A stretch of 64,000 nucleotides of DNA, taken from contig NZ_JAVIWI010000001.1 in NCBI RefSeq assembly GCF_034314085.1, positions 992,001 through 1,056,000 of the forward strand. Direction: 5' to 3'. Shown here one piece after another: positions 53,006 through 61,952 of the stretch. The first letter of the stretch is position 1. Each line of letters begins with the position of its first letter. Below the pieces are notes generated by a model. The model saw only the letters and a list, made by a program, of their open reading frames with translations. It did not search any database and was not told the DNA's origin. Source of the DNA: Undibacterium sp. 5I1 (GTDB lineage Bacteria; Pseudomonadota; Gammaproteobacteria; Burkholderiales; Burkholderiaceae_D). Position numbers and translations under genes: made by a program.

Positions 53006-55255
53006 CTAAGTATTTTTTACTAATTGCTTTTGATTTTCTAACCAAGGATGTAAATCCTGCTTGGTCATAGGTTTTGCATAGTAATAACCCTGCGCCAAAT
53101 GACAGCCAAACGACATTAAGGTTTGTGCTTGCATTTCGCTTTCTACACCCTCGGCAATGATAGAAAGCTCCAGACTTTGTCCTAATTGCACGACCATCTT
53201 GGCGATACTGCCGTCACCAGAATTTTCTTGTATTTCGTTGACGAAGGCGCGATCGATCTTCAGTTTGTCTACATCAAGTTTTTGTAAGTGACTTAGAGAT
53301 GAGAATCCCGTGCCGAAATCGTCAATCGATACTTTGATCCCTAACTGTTTGATTTGATACAGCGTTTTGATCAGCAGTTCAGGGTCTTTCATCGCCATGG
53401 ATTCGGTGATTTCTAGTTCTATTCTCTCTGGCGGCGCTTTGGTATCAGCCAATGCATTGTGCAAGGACTGCATAAACAGCGGGTGAGAAAACTGTGCTTG
53501 AGATACGTTAATCGCCATTTGGAAATCTTCGTAACCTAGACTGCGCAGATGGACGAGTTCGTGGCACGCCGTACGCAAAACCCATTCACCAATATCAACG
53601 ATCAAGCCAGAATATTCGGCAATCGGAATAAATTGATCGGGAGGGATAAATTTACCTTCATCGGTCTTCCAGCGTAACAGAGCTTCCGCGCCAACTACCC
53701 GACCATTACGCATATCGACTTGCGGTTGGAATACCAAGAATAGTTTTTCGCTCTCAAACGCAGAGCGTAAAGCATGCATCAGACGAACACGTTCGCGGAT
53801 TTCTACTCCCATATCTCTGGTGAAATAGACAAACCCACCGCGTTGATGTGATTTGGCACGTTTTAATGCAATATTAGTATCTTTTAGTGCCTCTGATCCG
53901 TCGCCATCGTAATCGCCGAGGGCGACTAAACCAATTGTTGCTGACAACTGTACATCTTGGCGGTCAACTTGAACAGGAGGGTGGAAGAGCGCCAAAATCG
54001 CATCAGGGCAGACCATTTCTTCATCACCTAGTAGCGCAAAAGTATCGCTGCCTACGCGTGCTAGCTGACAATCGTTACCAAAATGTTTTGTCAGCCGTTG
54101 CGCGACAGCGCATAGCAACATGTCGCCAAACTGGTGACCAAGCGCATCATTGGTTTCTGCAAAATGGTCAATGTCAATTAAGGACAATGCACTTTGTTTT
54201 TTGAGTGGCGATTGCAAGGTTTCATTCAACGTTTGCAATAACTTTAAGCGATTGGCTAAGCCAGTCAGAGGATCGTAAAACGCATAGCTGTGCAAGCGCG
54301 AGGTCAGCATGACATTATCTAGGCCAACGGAGACGTTGCTGCAGAACACTTCCAGCAGCCGTTTATCCATGTCATTAAGATCAAGACCTTTATTCAGGTA
54401 GACAGTCAGATCCCGATCCGCGACATTACTAAAATAAAGTGTGGTCGATTCAGGTTCATACAGATTGCTACGTCCTTGCATAGAACGCTGCACAATGGCA
54501 TGCACACTTTCTTGGGCGACGTCACCTAAGGGGCGATCAATCCATTCGTTAAAAGAAAAGGTTGTTGCAATAACGAGTAATTCATTTTCAGGATTTCCAC
54601 CCTGTTGAGCGCAAACAAAGCCCTCAGGATGTCCACCTAGCAAACCAGATATTTGTGTTAAAACCCCAAGCGCGAAATTTTGTAAGCCCTGCAACGCCAT
54701 TAACTCCGTACTGGCATTAATGATGAGTTCTAATCCTCGGCGGCTGGAACTGATGGCACAGATTTGTTCATAGGAACGAATTGCTGATGTAACGGCAGTG
54801 TATAGCTTGGTGCGTGTCAGCTCTGATTTGGTTTTGTAATCATTGATGTCGTAGTCGCGGATCGCATCAATCTCAGGTGCGTAACCAGGTTGTCCGGTGC
54901 GTAAGATAATCCGCACGTCGGATAAGCCTAAGGTTTTTCTGATATGACTAACGAGTTGCAGGCCGGCGTCTTCTTGTTCCATTACGACATCAAGCAGAAT
55001 AATCGCTATATCAGTTTCGCTCTGGAGAATGTCACGTGCCTCTGCAGCCGAGTATGCATGTAAGAAACTAAGCGGCCGGTGCTGAATCTCCAGGCTGCCG
55101 AGCGCAAATGTCGTCGCTGAATGGACATCAGGATCATCATCGATGATCATAATGCGCCATGTTGGGTGAAGCTTGCTCACTGCCGAAGCATCACTAGCCT
55201 CTGGTTCATCCAGAAAAACCAGATCATCTTCGGAAGAGTGGATCATTGCATTCAT
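53006..55255 (-). CDS. REC-DUF3369-GGDEF-EAL cyclic-di-GMP phosphodiesterase
   Basis: 749 residues. The receiver domain (35-160) has the phospho-acceptor D89 (ILLDVVME). DUF3369 (about 170-315) is a GAF-like sensor. The GGDEF domain (320-480) has GSDTF (402-406) in place of GGDEF and so is probably an inactive cyclase. The EAL domain (495-745) is complete: EALLRW (524-529), NVS, EITES, DDFGTG, LKID and EGVE. The protein should degrade c-di-GMP in response to phosphorylation. No kinase is adjacent except the LytS-type one, which has its own partner. It is a lone gene. Confidence 0.92.
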   Translation of the reverse strand: MNAMIHSSEDDLVFLDEPEASDASAVSKLHPTWRIMIIDDDPDVHSATTFALGSLEIQHRPLSFLHAYSAAEARDILQSETDIAIILLDVVMEQEDAGLQLVSHIRKTLGLSDVRIILRTGQPGYAPEIDAIRDYDINDYKTKSELTRTKLYTAVTSAIRSYEQICAISSSRRGLELIINASTELMALQGLQNFALGVLTQISGLLGGHPEGFVCAQQGGNPENELLVIATTFSFNEWIDRPLGDVAQESVHAIVQRSMQGRSNLYEPESTTLYFSNVADRDLTVYLNKGLDLNDMDKRLLEVFCSNVSVGLDNVMLTSRLHSYAFYDPLTGLANRLKLLQTLNETLQSPLKKQSALSLIDIDHFAETNDALGHQFGDMLLCAVAQRLTKHFGNDCQLARVGSDTFALLGDEEMVCPDAILALFHPPVQVDRQDVQLSATIGLVALGDYDGDGSEALKDTNIALKRAKSHQRGGFVYFTRDMGVEIRERVRLMHALRSAFESEKLFLVFQPQVDMRNGRVVGAEALLRWKTDEGKFIPPDQFIPIAEYSGLIVDIGEWVLRTACHELVHLRSLGYEDFQMAINVSQAQFSHPLFMQSLHNALADTKAPPERIELEITESMAMKDPELLIKTLYQIKQLGIKVSIDDFGTGFSSLSHLQKLDVDKLKIDRAFVNEIQENSGDGSIAKMVVQLGQSLELSIIAEGVESEMQAQTLMSFGCHLAQGYYYAKPMTKQDLHPWLENQKQLVKNT

Positions 55256-55553
55256 CTGAGGTGCGACTCCAAGAAAGGATTTATATATTGCTACGTGTAT
55301 TACTTTCTTTGATTGTAACTTTACGTGAACTATCGCATTAAATGATCAAACAGCCAAGTCGGATTTGTTGTATTGAGTCAGTATAAAACAAGACGTACAA
55401 ATATTTCTCGACTTATGTGGACAAAATTCATAAAACCAAATTTTGTGTCGAGATTTACGTACTTTTCCTCGCGAATGCCTTACCCGAAAGCGACTCTTAC
55501 GCCGTCATCGCTGTTAAAATCAAGGCAATTTCGAAACAAATCCTGCAAATATT

Positions 55554-56633
55554 ATGTCTGGTAATACATTTGGAACACTGTTCACTGTGACGACTTTTGG
55601 TGAGTCACATGGCCCTGCAATCGGTTGTGTAATTGATGGTTGCCCTCCGGGGCTTGAGTTGTCAGAGCTGGATATACAGCCTGAATTAGATCGTCGCAAA
55701 CCGGGCACATCGCGCCATGTCACGCAACGGCAGGAGCCAGATACGGTAGAAATTTTGTCTGGTGTGTATCAAGGTAAAACGACAGGTACACCGATTGGTC
55801 TATTGATCCGCAACCAAGACCAGCGCAGCAAGGATTACGGCAACATTACCGAGACTTTTCGCCCCGGACACGCCGACTTTACCTACTGGAATAAATACGG
55901 CATCCGCGATCCACGCGGCGGCGGTCGTTCTTCTGCACGCTTGACTGCTCCCGTGGTCGGTGCCGCAGCTATTGCCAAAAAGTGGCTTTTTCAACAGTAT
56001 GGTACGACCTTTAAAGGTGGAATGAGTCAATTGGGCGATATCGTGATCCCGTTTGAATCGTGGGCGCATGTGTCTGATAACCCTTTCTTTGCGCCCAACA
56101 ATAATCCGGCTTTAATTACACAGCTAGAGGATTACATGGACGCCTTACGTAAAGACGGTGATTCGATCGGTGCGCGGATTGATGTGGTAGCGAGCGGCGT
56201 CCCGGTTGGTTTGGGAGAGCCAATTTACGATAAATTGGACGCAGAAATCGCTTACGCTATGATGGGGATTAATGCAGTTAAGGGCGTAGAGATTGGTGCT
56301 GGTTTTAAGTGCGTTGCCCAGCGTGGTTCCGAGCATGGCGACGAACTGACGCCTGAGGGGTTTGTCGGTAATAACGCTGGTGGTGTTTTAGGGGGGATTT
56401 CAACCGGGCAAGATATTACGGTTTCGATTGCGATTAAGCCCACATCGTCTATTCGTACACCACGTCGTTCGATTGATAAGGACGGCAACCCAGTGATGGT
56501 GGAAACTTTTGGCCGGCATGATCCCTGTGTTGGTATCCGTGCCACACCGATTGCTGAGGCGATGCTGGCGCTGGTATTGATGGATCATGCTTTAAGGCAT
56601 CGTGCACAATGCGCTGATGTTAGGCATTCATAA
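55554..56633 (+). CDS. aroC: Chorismate synthase
   Basis: 359 residues opening [27 protein letters not shown], with the family signatures [30 protein letters not shown] and [16 protein letters not shown]. It converts 5-enolpyruvylshikimate-3-phosphate to chorismate using reduced FMN as a catalytic cofactor. It is a single gene; the next gene, leuC, is 550 bases away. Confidence 0.97.
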   Translation: MSGNTFGTLFTVTTFGESHGPAIGCVIDGCPPGLELSELDIQPELDRRKPGTSRHVTQRQEPDTVEILSGVYQGKTTGTPIGLLIRNQDQRSKDYGNITETFRPGHADFTYWNKYGIRDPRGGGRSSARLTAPVVGAAAIAKKWLFQQYGTTFKGGMSQLGDIVIPFESWAHVSDNPFFAPNNNPALITQLEDYMDALRKDGDSIGARIDVVASGVPVGLGEPIYDKLDAEIAYAMMGINAVKGVEIGAGFKCVAQRGSEHGDELTPEGFVGNNAGGVLGGISTGQDITVSIAIKPTSSIRTPRRSIDKDGNPVMVETFGRHDPCVGIRATPIAEAMLALVLMDHALRHRAQCADVRHS

Positions 56634-57184
56634 ATATTGCTATGATGTGATTTGATACGACTCTACAGTTTTATGGGGAGTATAGCCACTAACGATGGTT
56701 ATTGACCAGATAATCTATGGACAATTAATTTTACTGGGTAGGAGTATTGAAAATATTCTGTAGATGTTTTGTGGTGATGCAGTTAGATTTTCACGAATCA
56801 GCTCAACAGAATAAAAAATGGAAATTTCTTTATTTCTCTCCGATTATCCGGTGAAAGTTTGGCTTTAATTTAATATTTTCTATTTTTCTATGGAAAAACG
56901 TATGCCTTAAATTGATGCGCAGTATGGTTCTGCGTTGCACAATTGTGGCATAATCTGAAGCAAATCTTGCATAAGAGTCTCTCCGATTTCACCTGAGTCG
57001 ACTGCAAATCACCTGAGTAGTGCATATTGCACCGGTTTCCTGTCAATTGTTGTGTCGTTGATCTGGCCAGACCGCACGAAACTTCGTATTTCCCTGCTCC
57101 TTTGATTTGCGCTAATCCCAAAAGGATTATCCGGCTTCTTACGCGCGTTGCAGGCTCACGTATCTCATATCAGGTTTCAACATC
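56634..57184. other. Intergenic region before the leucine operon
   Basis: About 550 bases with a copy of the dispersed palindromic element near the left end. It should hold the leuC promoter. I looked for a Leu-rich attenuator peptide and found none. Confidence 0.5.
56671..56749 (+). repeat. Dispersed palindromic element, copy 7 (left end inverted)
   Basis: TTATGGGGAGTATA at the left, then TTGACCAGATAATCTATGGACAATTAATTTTAC with the inner right arm conserved, and GGTAGGAGTATTG at the right. The left end reads GGGGAGTAT instead of ATACTCCCC, so both ends have the same orientation here. Confidence 0.5.
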
Positions 57185-58588
57185 ATGCTTAAAACGCTTT
57201 ACGACAAACTTTGGGAATCCCATATCGTCAATGAGGACGATGATGGCACCGCAATTTTGTATATTGACCGCCATTTACTTCACGAAGTCACCAGCCCGCA
57301 AGCTTTTGAAGGGCTAAAAATCGCTGGGCGCCAGCCTTGGCGATTGTCCGCGAATCTGGTAGTCGCGGATCACAACGTGCCAACCACTAACCGCATCAAT
57401 GGCATTGATGACCCGACTTCTCGCCTGCAAGTAGAAACGCTGGATGCCAACGCAAAGCAATACGGCTTGACGTATTTTGGTATGAATGACAAGCGTCAAG
57501 GGATCGTGCATGTGATCGGTCCAGAGCAAGGTGCGACTTTGCCAGGTATGACGGTGGTGTGTGGTGATTCTCATACATCGACCCACGGCGCATTTGCTTG
57601 CCTGGCGCACGGCATTGGCACCTCAGAAGTTGAGCATGTGTTAGCCACACAAACACTCATTGCTAAAAAATCCAAAGCCATGCTGGTGCAAGTCGATGGT
57701 GCGATGCCGGCTGGCGTGACCGCAAAAGATATTGTCCTCGCCATCATTGGCAAAATTGGTACGGCCGGAGGTACTGGTTATGCGATTGAGTTTGCTGGCT
57801 CAACAATCCGTAGTTTGTCGATGGAAGGTCGCATGACCGTCTGTAATATGGCGATTGAAGCTGGCGCCCGCGCTGGCATGATTGCCGTTGATCAAACCAC
57901 GATTGATTATGTCAAAGGTCGTCCGTTTTCTCCTGCAGGTCCGCATTGGGATCGTGCAGTTGAATACTGGCGTACTCTGCATACCGATGCTGGTGCAAAG
58001 TTTGACATGGTCGTTACCTTAAATGCGGCAGAGATTAAGCCACAAGTCACTTGGGGAACTTCTCCAGAAATGGTTGTCGCTGTCGATGGTCGCGTCCCAG
58101 ATCCAGATCAGGAAAAAGACGCTGTAAAACGCGATGCGATGGAAAAAGCGCTGATTTACATGGCCTTGAAGCCAAACACCGCGATTGAAGATATCCGTAT
58201 CGACAAAGTATTTATTGGCTCTTGCACTAACTCTCGCATTGAAGATTTACGTGCCGCTGCCGCTATAGTGCGTGGAAAATTCCGTGCATCCAATGTAAAG
58301 TTGGCGATGGTTGTTCCAGGCTCTGGCTTGGTCAAGGATCAGGCAGAACGGGAAGGCTTGGATAAGATTTTCCGTGATGCTGGTTTTGAGTGGCGTGAGC
58401 CGGGATGCTCGATGTGTCTCGCAATGAATGCGGATCGTTTGGAGCCGGGTGAACGTTGTGCTTCGACATCGAATCGTAATTTTGAAGGTCGCCAGGGGCA
58501 GGGTGGTCGTACTCATTTGGTCTCTCCTGCAATGGCGGCAGCCGCCGGTATTGCAGGTCATTTTGTTGATGTCCGCGCTTTGCGCTAA
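57185..58588 (+). CDS. leuC: 3-isopropylmalate dehydratase large subunit
   Basis: 467 residues. The [4Fe-4S] cluster cysteines are in [21 protein letters not shown] and GCSMCLAMN, as in all aconitase-superfamily LeuC proteins. With LeuD it isomerises 2-isopropylmalate to 3-isopropylmalate in leucine synthesis. It starts the leuC-lipoprotein-leuD-leuB-asd cluster. The ATG at 57185 has a modest CAGG upstream. Confidence 0.97.
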   Translation: MLKTLYDKLWESHIVNEDDDGTAILYIDRHLLHEVTSPQAFEGLKIAGRQPWRLSANLVVADHNVPTTNRINGIDDPTSRLQVETLDANAKQYGLTYFGMNDKRQGIVHVIGPEQGATLPGMTVVCGDSHTSTHGAFACLAHGIGTSEVEHVLATQTLIAKKSKAMLVQVDGAMPAGVTAKDIVLAIIGKIGTAGGTGYAIEFAGSTIRSLSMEGRMTVCNMAIEAGARAGMIAVDQTTIDYVKGRPFSPAGPHWDRAVEYWRTLHTDAGAKFDMVVTLNAAEIKPQVTWGTSPEMVVAVDGRVPDPDQEKDAVKRDAMEKALIYMALKPNTAIEDIRIDKVFIGSCTNSRIEDLRAAAAIVRGKFRASNVKLAMVVPGSGLVKDQAEREGLDKIFRDAGFEWREPGCSMCLAMNADRLEPGERCASTSNRNFEGRQGQGGRTHLVSPAMAAAAGIAGHFVDVRALR

Positions 58589-58609
58589 TTTTATTTCTGA
58601 GGAACATAC

Positions 58610-58732
58610 ATGAAAAAATTATTCACTCTCGCCATTTGCGTAGTCGTTTTAGCTGCTTGCAATACCGTCCAAGGTATTGGTAAAGATGTAAAAAAAGCAG
58701 GTGAAGTCGTTGAGGATGCTGGCAGAAAATAA
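58610..58732 (+). CDS. Entericidin-like small lipoprotein
   Basis: 40 residues with a TGAGGA ribosome site. It starts [20 protein letters not shown] (lipobox LAAC) and continues [20 protein letters not shown]. It matches the entericidin EcnA/EcnB-type family, which in other bacteria forms a toxin/antidote-like pair; here only one member is seen. It sits between leuC (21 bases after) and leuD (1-base overlap TAATG), so it must be co-transcribed and co-translated with the leucine genes. The same insertion occurs in related Burkholderiales. Confidence 0.88.
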   Translation: MKKLFTLAICVVVLAACNTVQGIGKDVKKAGEVVEDAGRK

Positions 58733-59382
58733 TGATGGAAAAATTTACCGTGCTTGATGGTCTTGTCGCGCCGATGGACAGAGCGAATGTCGATACTGAT
58801 GCCATTATTCCAAAGCAGTTTTTGAAGTCAATTCAGCGTAGCGGTTTTGGCCCTAATCTGTTTGATGAATGGCGTTATCTGGATCATGGTGAGCCTGGTA
58901 TGGACAATAGCAAGCGTCCGCTCAATCCAGAGTTTGTATTGAATCAAGCACGTTATCAAGGCGCCTCAATTTTACTGACGCGAAAAAATTTTGGTTGCGG
59001 TTCTTCGCGTGAGCATGCACCGTGGGCCTTAGATCAATACGGTTTTCGTGCAGTGATAGCGCCAAGTTTTGCCGATATTTTCTTTAATAATTGCTTTAAA
59101 AATGGTTTGCTTCCAATCGTTTTGAGTGAGCAGCAAGTTGATCAGTTATTTAATGAAGTCAAAGCTTTTCCTGGCTTTCGGTTGATCGTTGATCTTGAGA
59201 AGCAGGTTGTGACAACGTCTAATGGCATTGTCAGCTATCCATTTGAAGTCGATACTTTCCGCAAATATTGTTTGTTGAACGGGCTTGACGACATCGGATT
59301 GACTTTGCGCCAGGCGGACAAAATTCGTGCATTTGAAGAGCGGCATATCGCGATGCAGCCTTGGTTAGCGAATACGATCTAA
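58732..59382 (+). CDS. leuD: 3-isopropylmalate dehydratase small subunit
   Basis: 216 residues starting at the ATGATG at 58732/58735. Swivel-domain features are [20 protein letters not shown] and [15 protein letters not shown]. It forms the isopropylmalate isomerase with LeuC. Its start overlaps the lipoprotein stop by one base. leuB follows after 39 bases. Confidence 0.97.
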   Translation: MMEKFTVLDGLVAPMDRANVDTDAIIPKQFLKSIQRSGFGPNLFDEWRYLDHGEPGMDNSKRPLNPEFVLNQARYQGASILLTRKNFGCGSSREHAPWALDQYGFRAVIAPSFADIFFNNCFKNGLLPIVLSEQQVDQLFNEVKAFPGFRLIVDLEKQVVTTSNGIVSYPFEVDTFRKYCLLNGLDDIGLTLRQADKIRAFEERHIAMQPWLANTI

Positions 59383-59421
59383 TCGAATCGTAATGCGACG
59401 ATTTATTGAAATGAATAGAAC

Positions 59422-60492
59422 ATGAAAATAGCAATTTTGCCAGGTGATGGCATCGGTCCTGAGATAGTCGAGCAAGCAGTCAGAGTTTTAAATGTGTTGG
59501 GTGAATCATTTGAAATGGAAACTGCATCAGTCGGTGGCGCCGGCTTTGAGGCAAGCGGGCATCCTTTACCAGAGGCTACGCTCAAACTGGCATTGGAAGC
59601 TGATGCGGTGTTGTTTGGCGCAGTAGGTGACTGGAAATACGATACTTTAGAGCGCGCTTTGCGTCCTGAGCAGGCAATTCTTGGTTTGCGTAAAAATCTC
59701 GGTCTGTTTGCAAATCTGAGACCGGCAATTTTATATCCTGAATTAGCGGGAGCTTCTACTCTAAAGCCTGAAATAGTTTCGGGTCTGGATATTCTGATTA
59801 TTCGGGAATTGACCGGCGACATTTACTTTGGACAGCCTCGTGGTGTGCGGGAATGTCCAGATGGTCCTTTCAAAGGCCAGCGCGAAGGTTTCGATACGAT
59901 GCGCTATGCCGAGGGAGAAATCCGCCGCATTGCTAATGTCGCTTTTCAAGCCGCGCAAAAGCGTTCAAAACGTTTGACCAGCGTGGATAAGGCAAATGTG
60001 CTTGAGACGTTCCAGTTCTGGAAAGACATCGTCACGGATGTTCATGAAGAATATCCAGACGTCGCGCTAGATCATATGTATGTCGATAACGCGGCAATGC
60101 AATTAGTACGCGCACCGAAAAAATTTGATGTGATCGTTACAGGCAACATGTTTGGCGACATTTTGTCCGATGCAGCGGCAATGTTGACTGGCTCAATCGG
60201 AATGTTGCCTTCCGCATCGTTGGATGCAAATAACAAAGGCTTGTATGAGCCATCGCATGGCTCTGCACCTGATATCGCGGGCAAAGGTGTTGCCAATCCT
60301 TTAGCGACTATTTTGTCTGCTGCAATGATGTTACGTTTCTCATTTGGCAAAGCCGATCAGGCGGATCGTATTGAGAGTGCGGTTAAGAATGTCTTATCTC
60401 AAGGTCTGAGAACTCCAGATATTTATGAGCCAGGAACGACGAAAGTTGGAACGGTCGAGATGGGTAATGCAGTAGTTAAAGCACTTGAATAA
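59422..60492 (+). CDS. leuB: 3-isopropylmalate dehydrogenase
   Basis: 356 residues with the NAD-dependent beta-decarboxylating dehydrogenase fold: [12 protein letters not shown] at the N-terminus, [14 protein letters not shown] for substrate recognition, [14 protein letters not shown] for the metal/cofactor site and [14 protein letters not shown] near the end. It catalyses the last oxidative step before transamination to leucine. It sits between leuD and asd. Confidence 0.97.
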   Translation: MKIAILPGDGIGPEIVEQAVRVLNVLGESFEMETASVGGAGFEASGHPLPEATLKLALEADAVLFGAVGDWKYDTLERALRPEQAILGLRKNLGLFANLRPAILYPELAGASTLKPEIVSGLDILIIRELTGDIYFGQPRGVRECPDGPFKGQREGFDTMRYAEGEIRRIANVAFQAAQKRSKRLTSVDKANVLETFQFWKDIVTDVHEEYPDVALDHMYVDNAAMQLVRAPKKFDVIVTGNMFGDILSDAAAMLTGSIGMLPSASLDANNKGLYEPSHGSAPDIAGKGVANPLATILSAAMMLRFSFGKADQADRIESAVKNVLSQGLRTPDIYEPGTTKVGTVEMGNAVVKALE

Positions 60493-60543
60493 GTGTAGTA
60501 AGTATATCAATCAGCAGGCGTTGCCCGCAAATTTTAGGGAAAG

Positions 60544-61674
60544 ATGATGAAACTAGTTGGTCTGGTAGGTTGGCGTGGAATGGTAGGTTCGGTTTTAATG
60601 CAGCGTATGCAGGAAGAGGGTGATTTCGCTCACATCGAACCAGTGTTTTTTTCAACTTCCAATACAGGTGGCACGGCTCCTGCAATGGCAACGAATGAAA
60701 AGACATTAAAAGACGCAAATGATATTGATGCATTGAAGAAGTGCGACATTATTATTACCTGCCAAGGTGGCGAGTATACGACGGAAGTTTTTCCCAAATT
60801 ACGTGCGGCTGGCTGGAATGGTTATTGGATTGATGCAGCTTCTAGTTTGCGTATGGAAGATGATGCTGTGATCGTGCTCGATCCAGTCAATCTGGACGTG
60901 ATTAAGTCTGCATTGAATCGAGGAGTTAAAAACTACATTGGCGGTAACTGCACTGTGTCTTGTATGTTGATGGGCCTGGGTGGTCTGTTTCAGCATGATT
61001 TGGTCGATTGGATGTCCTCAATGACTTATCAGGCGGCCTCTGGTGGCGGTGCGCAGCACATGCGTGAGCTCTTGACTCAGTTTGGCAGTATTAACGCTGA
61101 AGTAAAGGCGTTGCTCGATAATCCCGCAGCGGCAATTTTAGAAATTGATCGTAAAGTGCTGGCTAAACAGCACTCTTTTACTGATGATGAAACGAGGCAA
61201 TTTGGCGTTCCGTTAGCTGGTAATTTGATTCCGTGGATTGATAAAGATCTGGGGAATGGCGTTTCTAAAGAAGAGTGGAAAGCAGGCGCAGAAACTAACA
61301 AGATTTTGGGTAAGGGCGCAGCTTTTGGTTCGGCGCCAATTCCAGTTGATGGTCTATGTATTCGTGTTGGCGCAATGCGTTGTCATTCGCAAGCCTTGAC
61401 AATCAAGTTGAAGAAAGATGTACCGCTGGATGAGATCAACGACATCATTGCCCAGAATAATCAGTGGGTTAAAATTGTCCCTAATGAACGTGTTGCTTCT
61501 ATGCGTGATTTAACACCTGCCGCCGTTACTGGTAGTCTGACAATTCCGGTCGGGCGTTTGCGCAAAATGCAAATGGGCGGTGAGTATTTATCGGCGTTTA
61601 CAGTCGGCGATCAATTATTGTGGGGTGCGGCAGAACCTTTGCGCCGCATGCTACGTATTTTGATTGCCGATTAA
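60544..61674 (+). CDS. asd: Aspartate-semialdehyde dehydrogenase
   Basis: 376 residues. It has an N-terminal NADP-binding motif ([20 protein letters not shown]) and the nucleophile C136 ([10 protein letters not shown]), with a dimerisation domain typical of the gamma/beta-proteobacterial Asd class. It makes aspartate semialdehyde for lysine, threonine, methionine and diaminopimelate. A strong terminator follows. The first or second ATG could be the start. Confidence 0.97.
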   Translation: MMKLVGLVGWRGMVGSVLMQRMQEEGDFAHIEPVFFSTSNTGGTAPAMATNEKTLKDANDIDALKKCDIIITCQGGEYTTEVFPKLRAAGWNGYWIDAASSLRMEDDAVIVLDPVNLDVIKSALNRGVKNYIGGNCTVSCMLMGLGGLFQHDLVDWMSSMTYQAASGGGAQHMRELLTQFGSINAEVKALLDNPAAAILEIDRKVLAKQHSFTDDETRQFGVPLAGNLIPWIDKDLGNGVSKEEWKAGAETNKILGKGAAFGSAPIPVDGLCIRVGAMRCHSQALTIKLKKDVPLDEINDIIAQNNQWVKIVPNERVASMRDLTPAAVTGSLTIPVGRLRKMQMGGEYLSAFTVGDQLLWGAAEPLRRMLRILIAD

Positions 61675-61700
61675 CTCAACAGTTTTCATTGTCGTTGTTA

Positions 61701-61736
61701 AAAAAGGAATGATTTTTCATTCCTTTTTGTTTTTTT
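61701..61736 (+). terminator. Rho-independent terminator after asd
   Basis: AAAAAGGAATGA and TCATTCCTTTTT with a TTTT loop, then GTTTTTTT. It closes the leuC-asd cluster ahead of fimV. Confidence 0.9.
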
Positions 61737-61952
61737 CCCCATATTTGGTGCTTTTATGACTTGATTGTCAAACTGCAACAACGATTTATCTAAATTGGAA
61801 ATGGTTTGGCTTCTTAATGTATTTACCATAGTTGCAAATCGAGTTAAGCTTATAGCGCTAATTTTGTAATGTTATCTTGAGACAATATGATGCATTCATC
61901 CAAAATTTATTACGATTGCTATCGCTAACTGGATCTGTCAAATTTCCCAAAT

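Noticed and set aside
57027..57184. A leader peptide for leucine attenuation before leuC
   Set aside because: The frame there has no run of Leu codons and no terminator/antiterminator pair, and it reads through into leuC in another frame.
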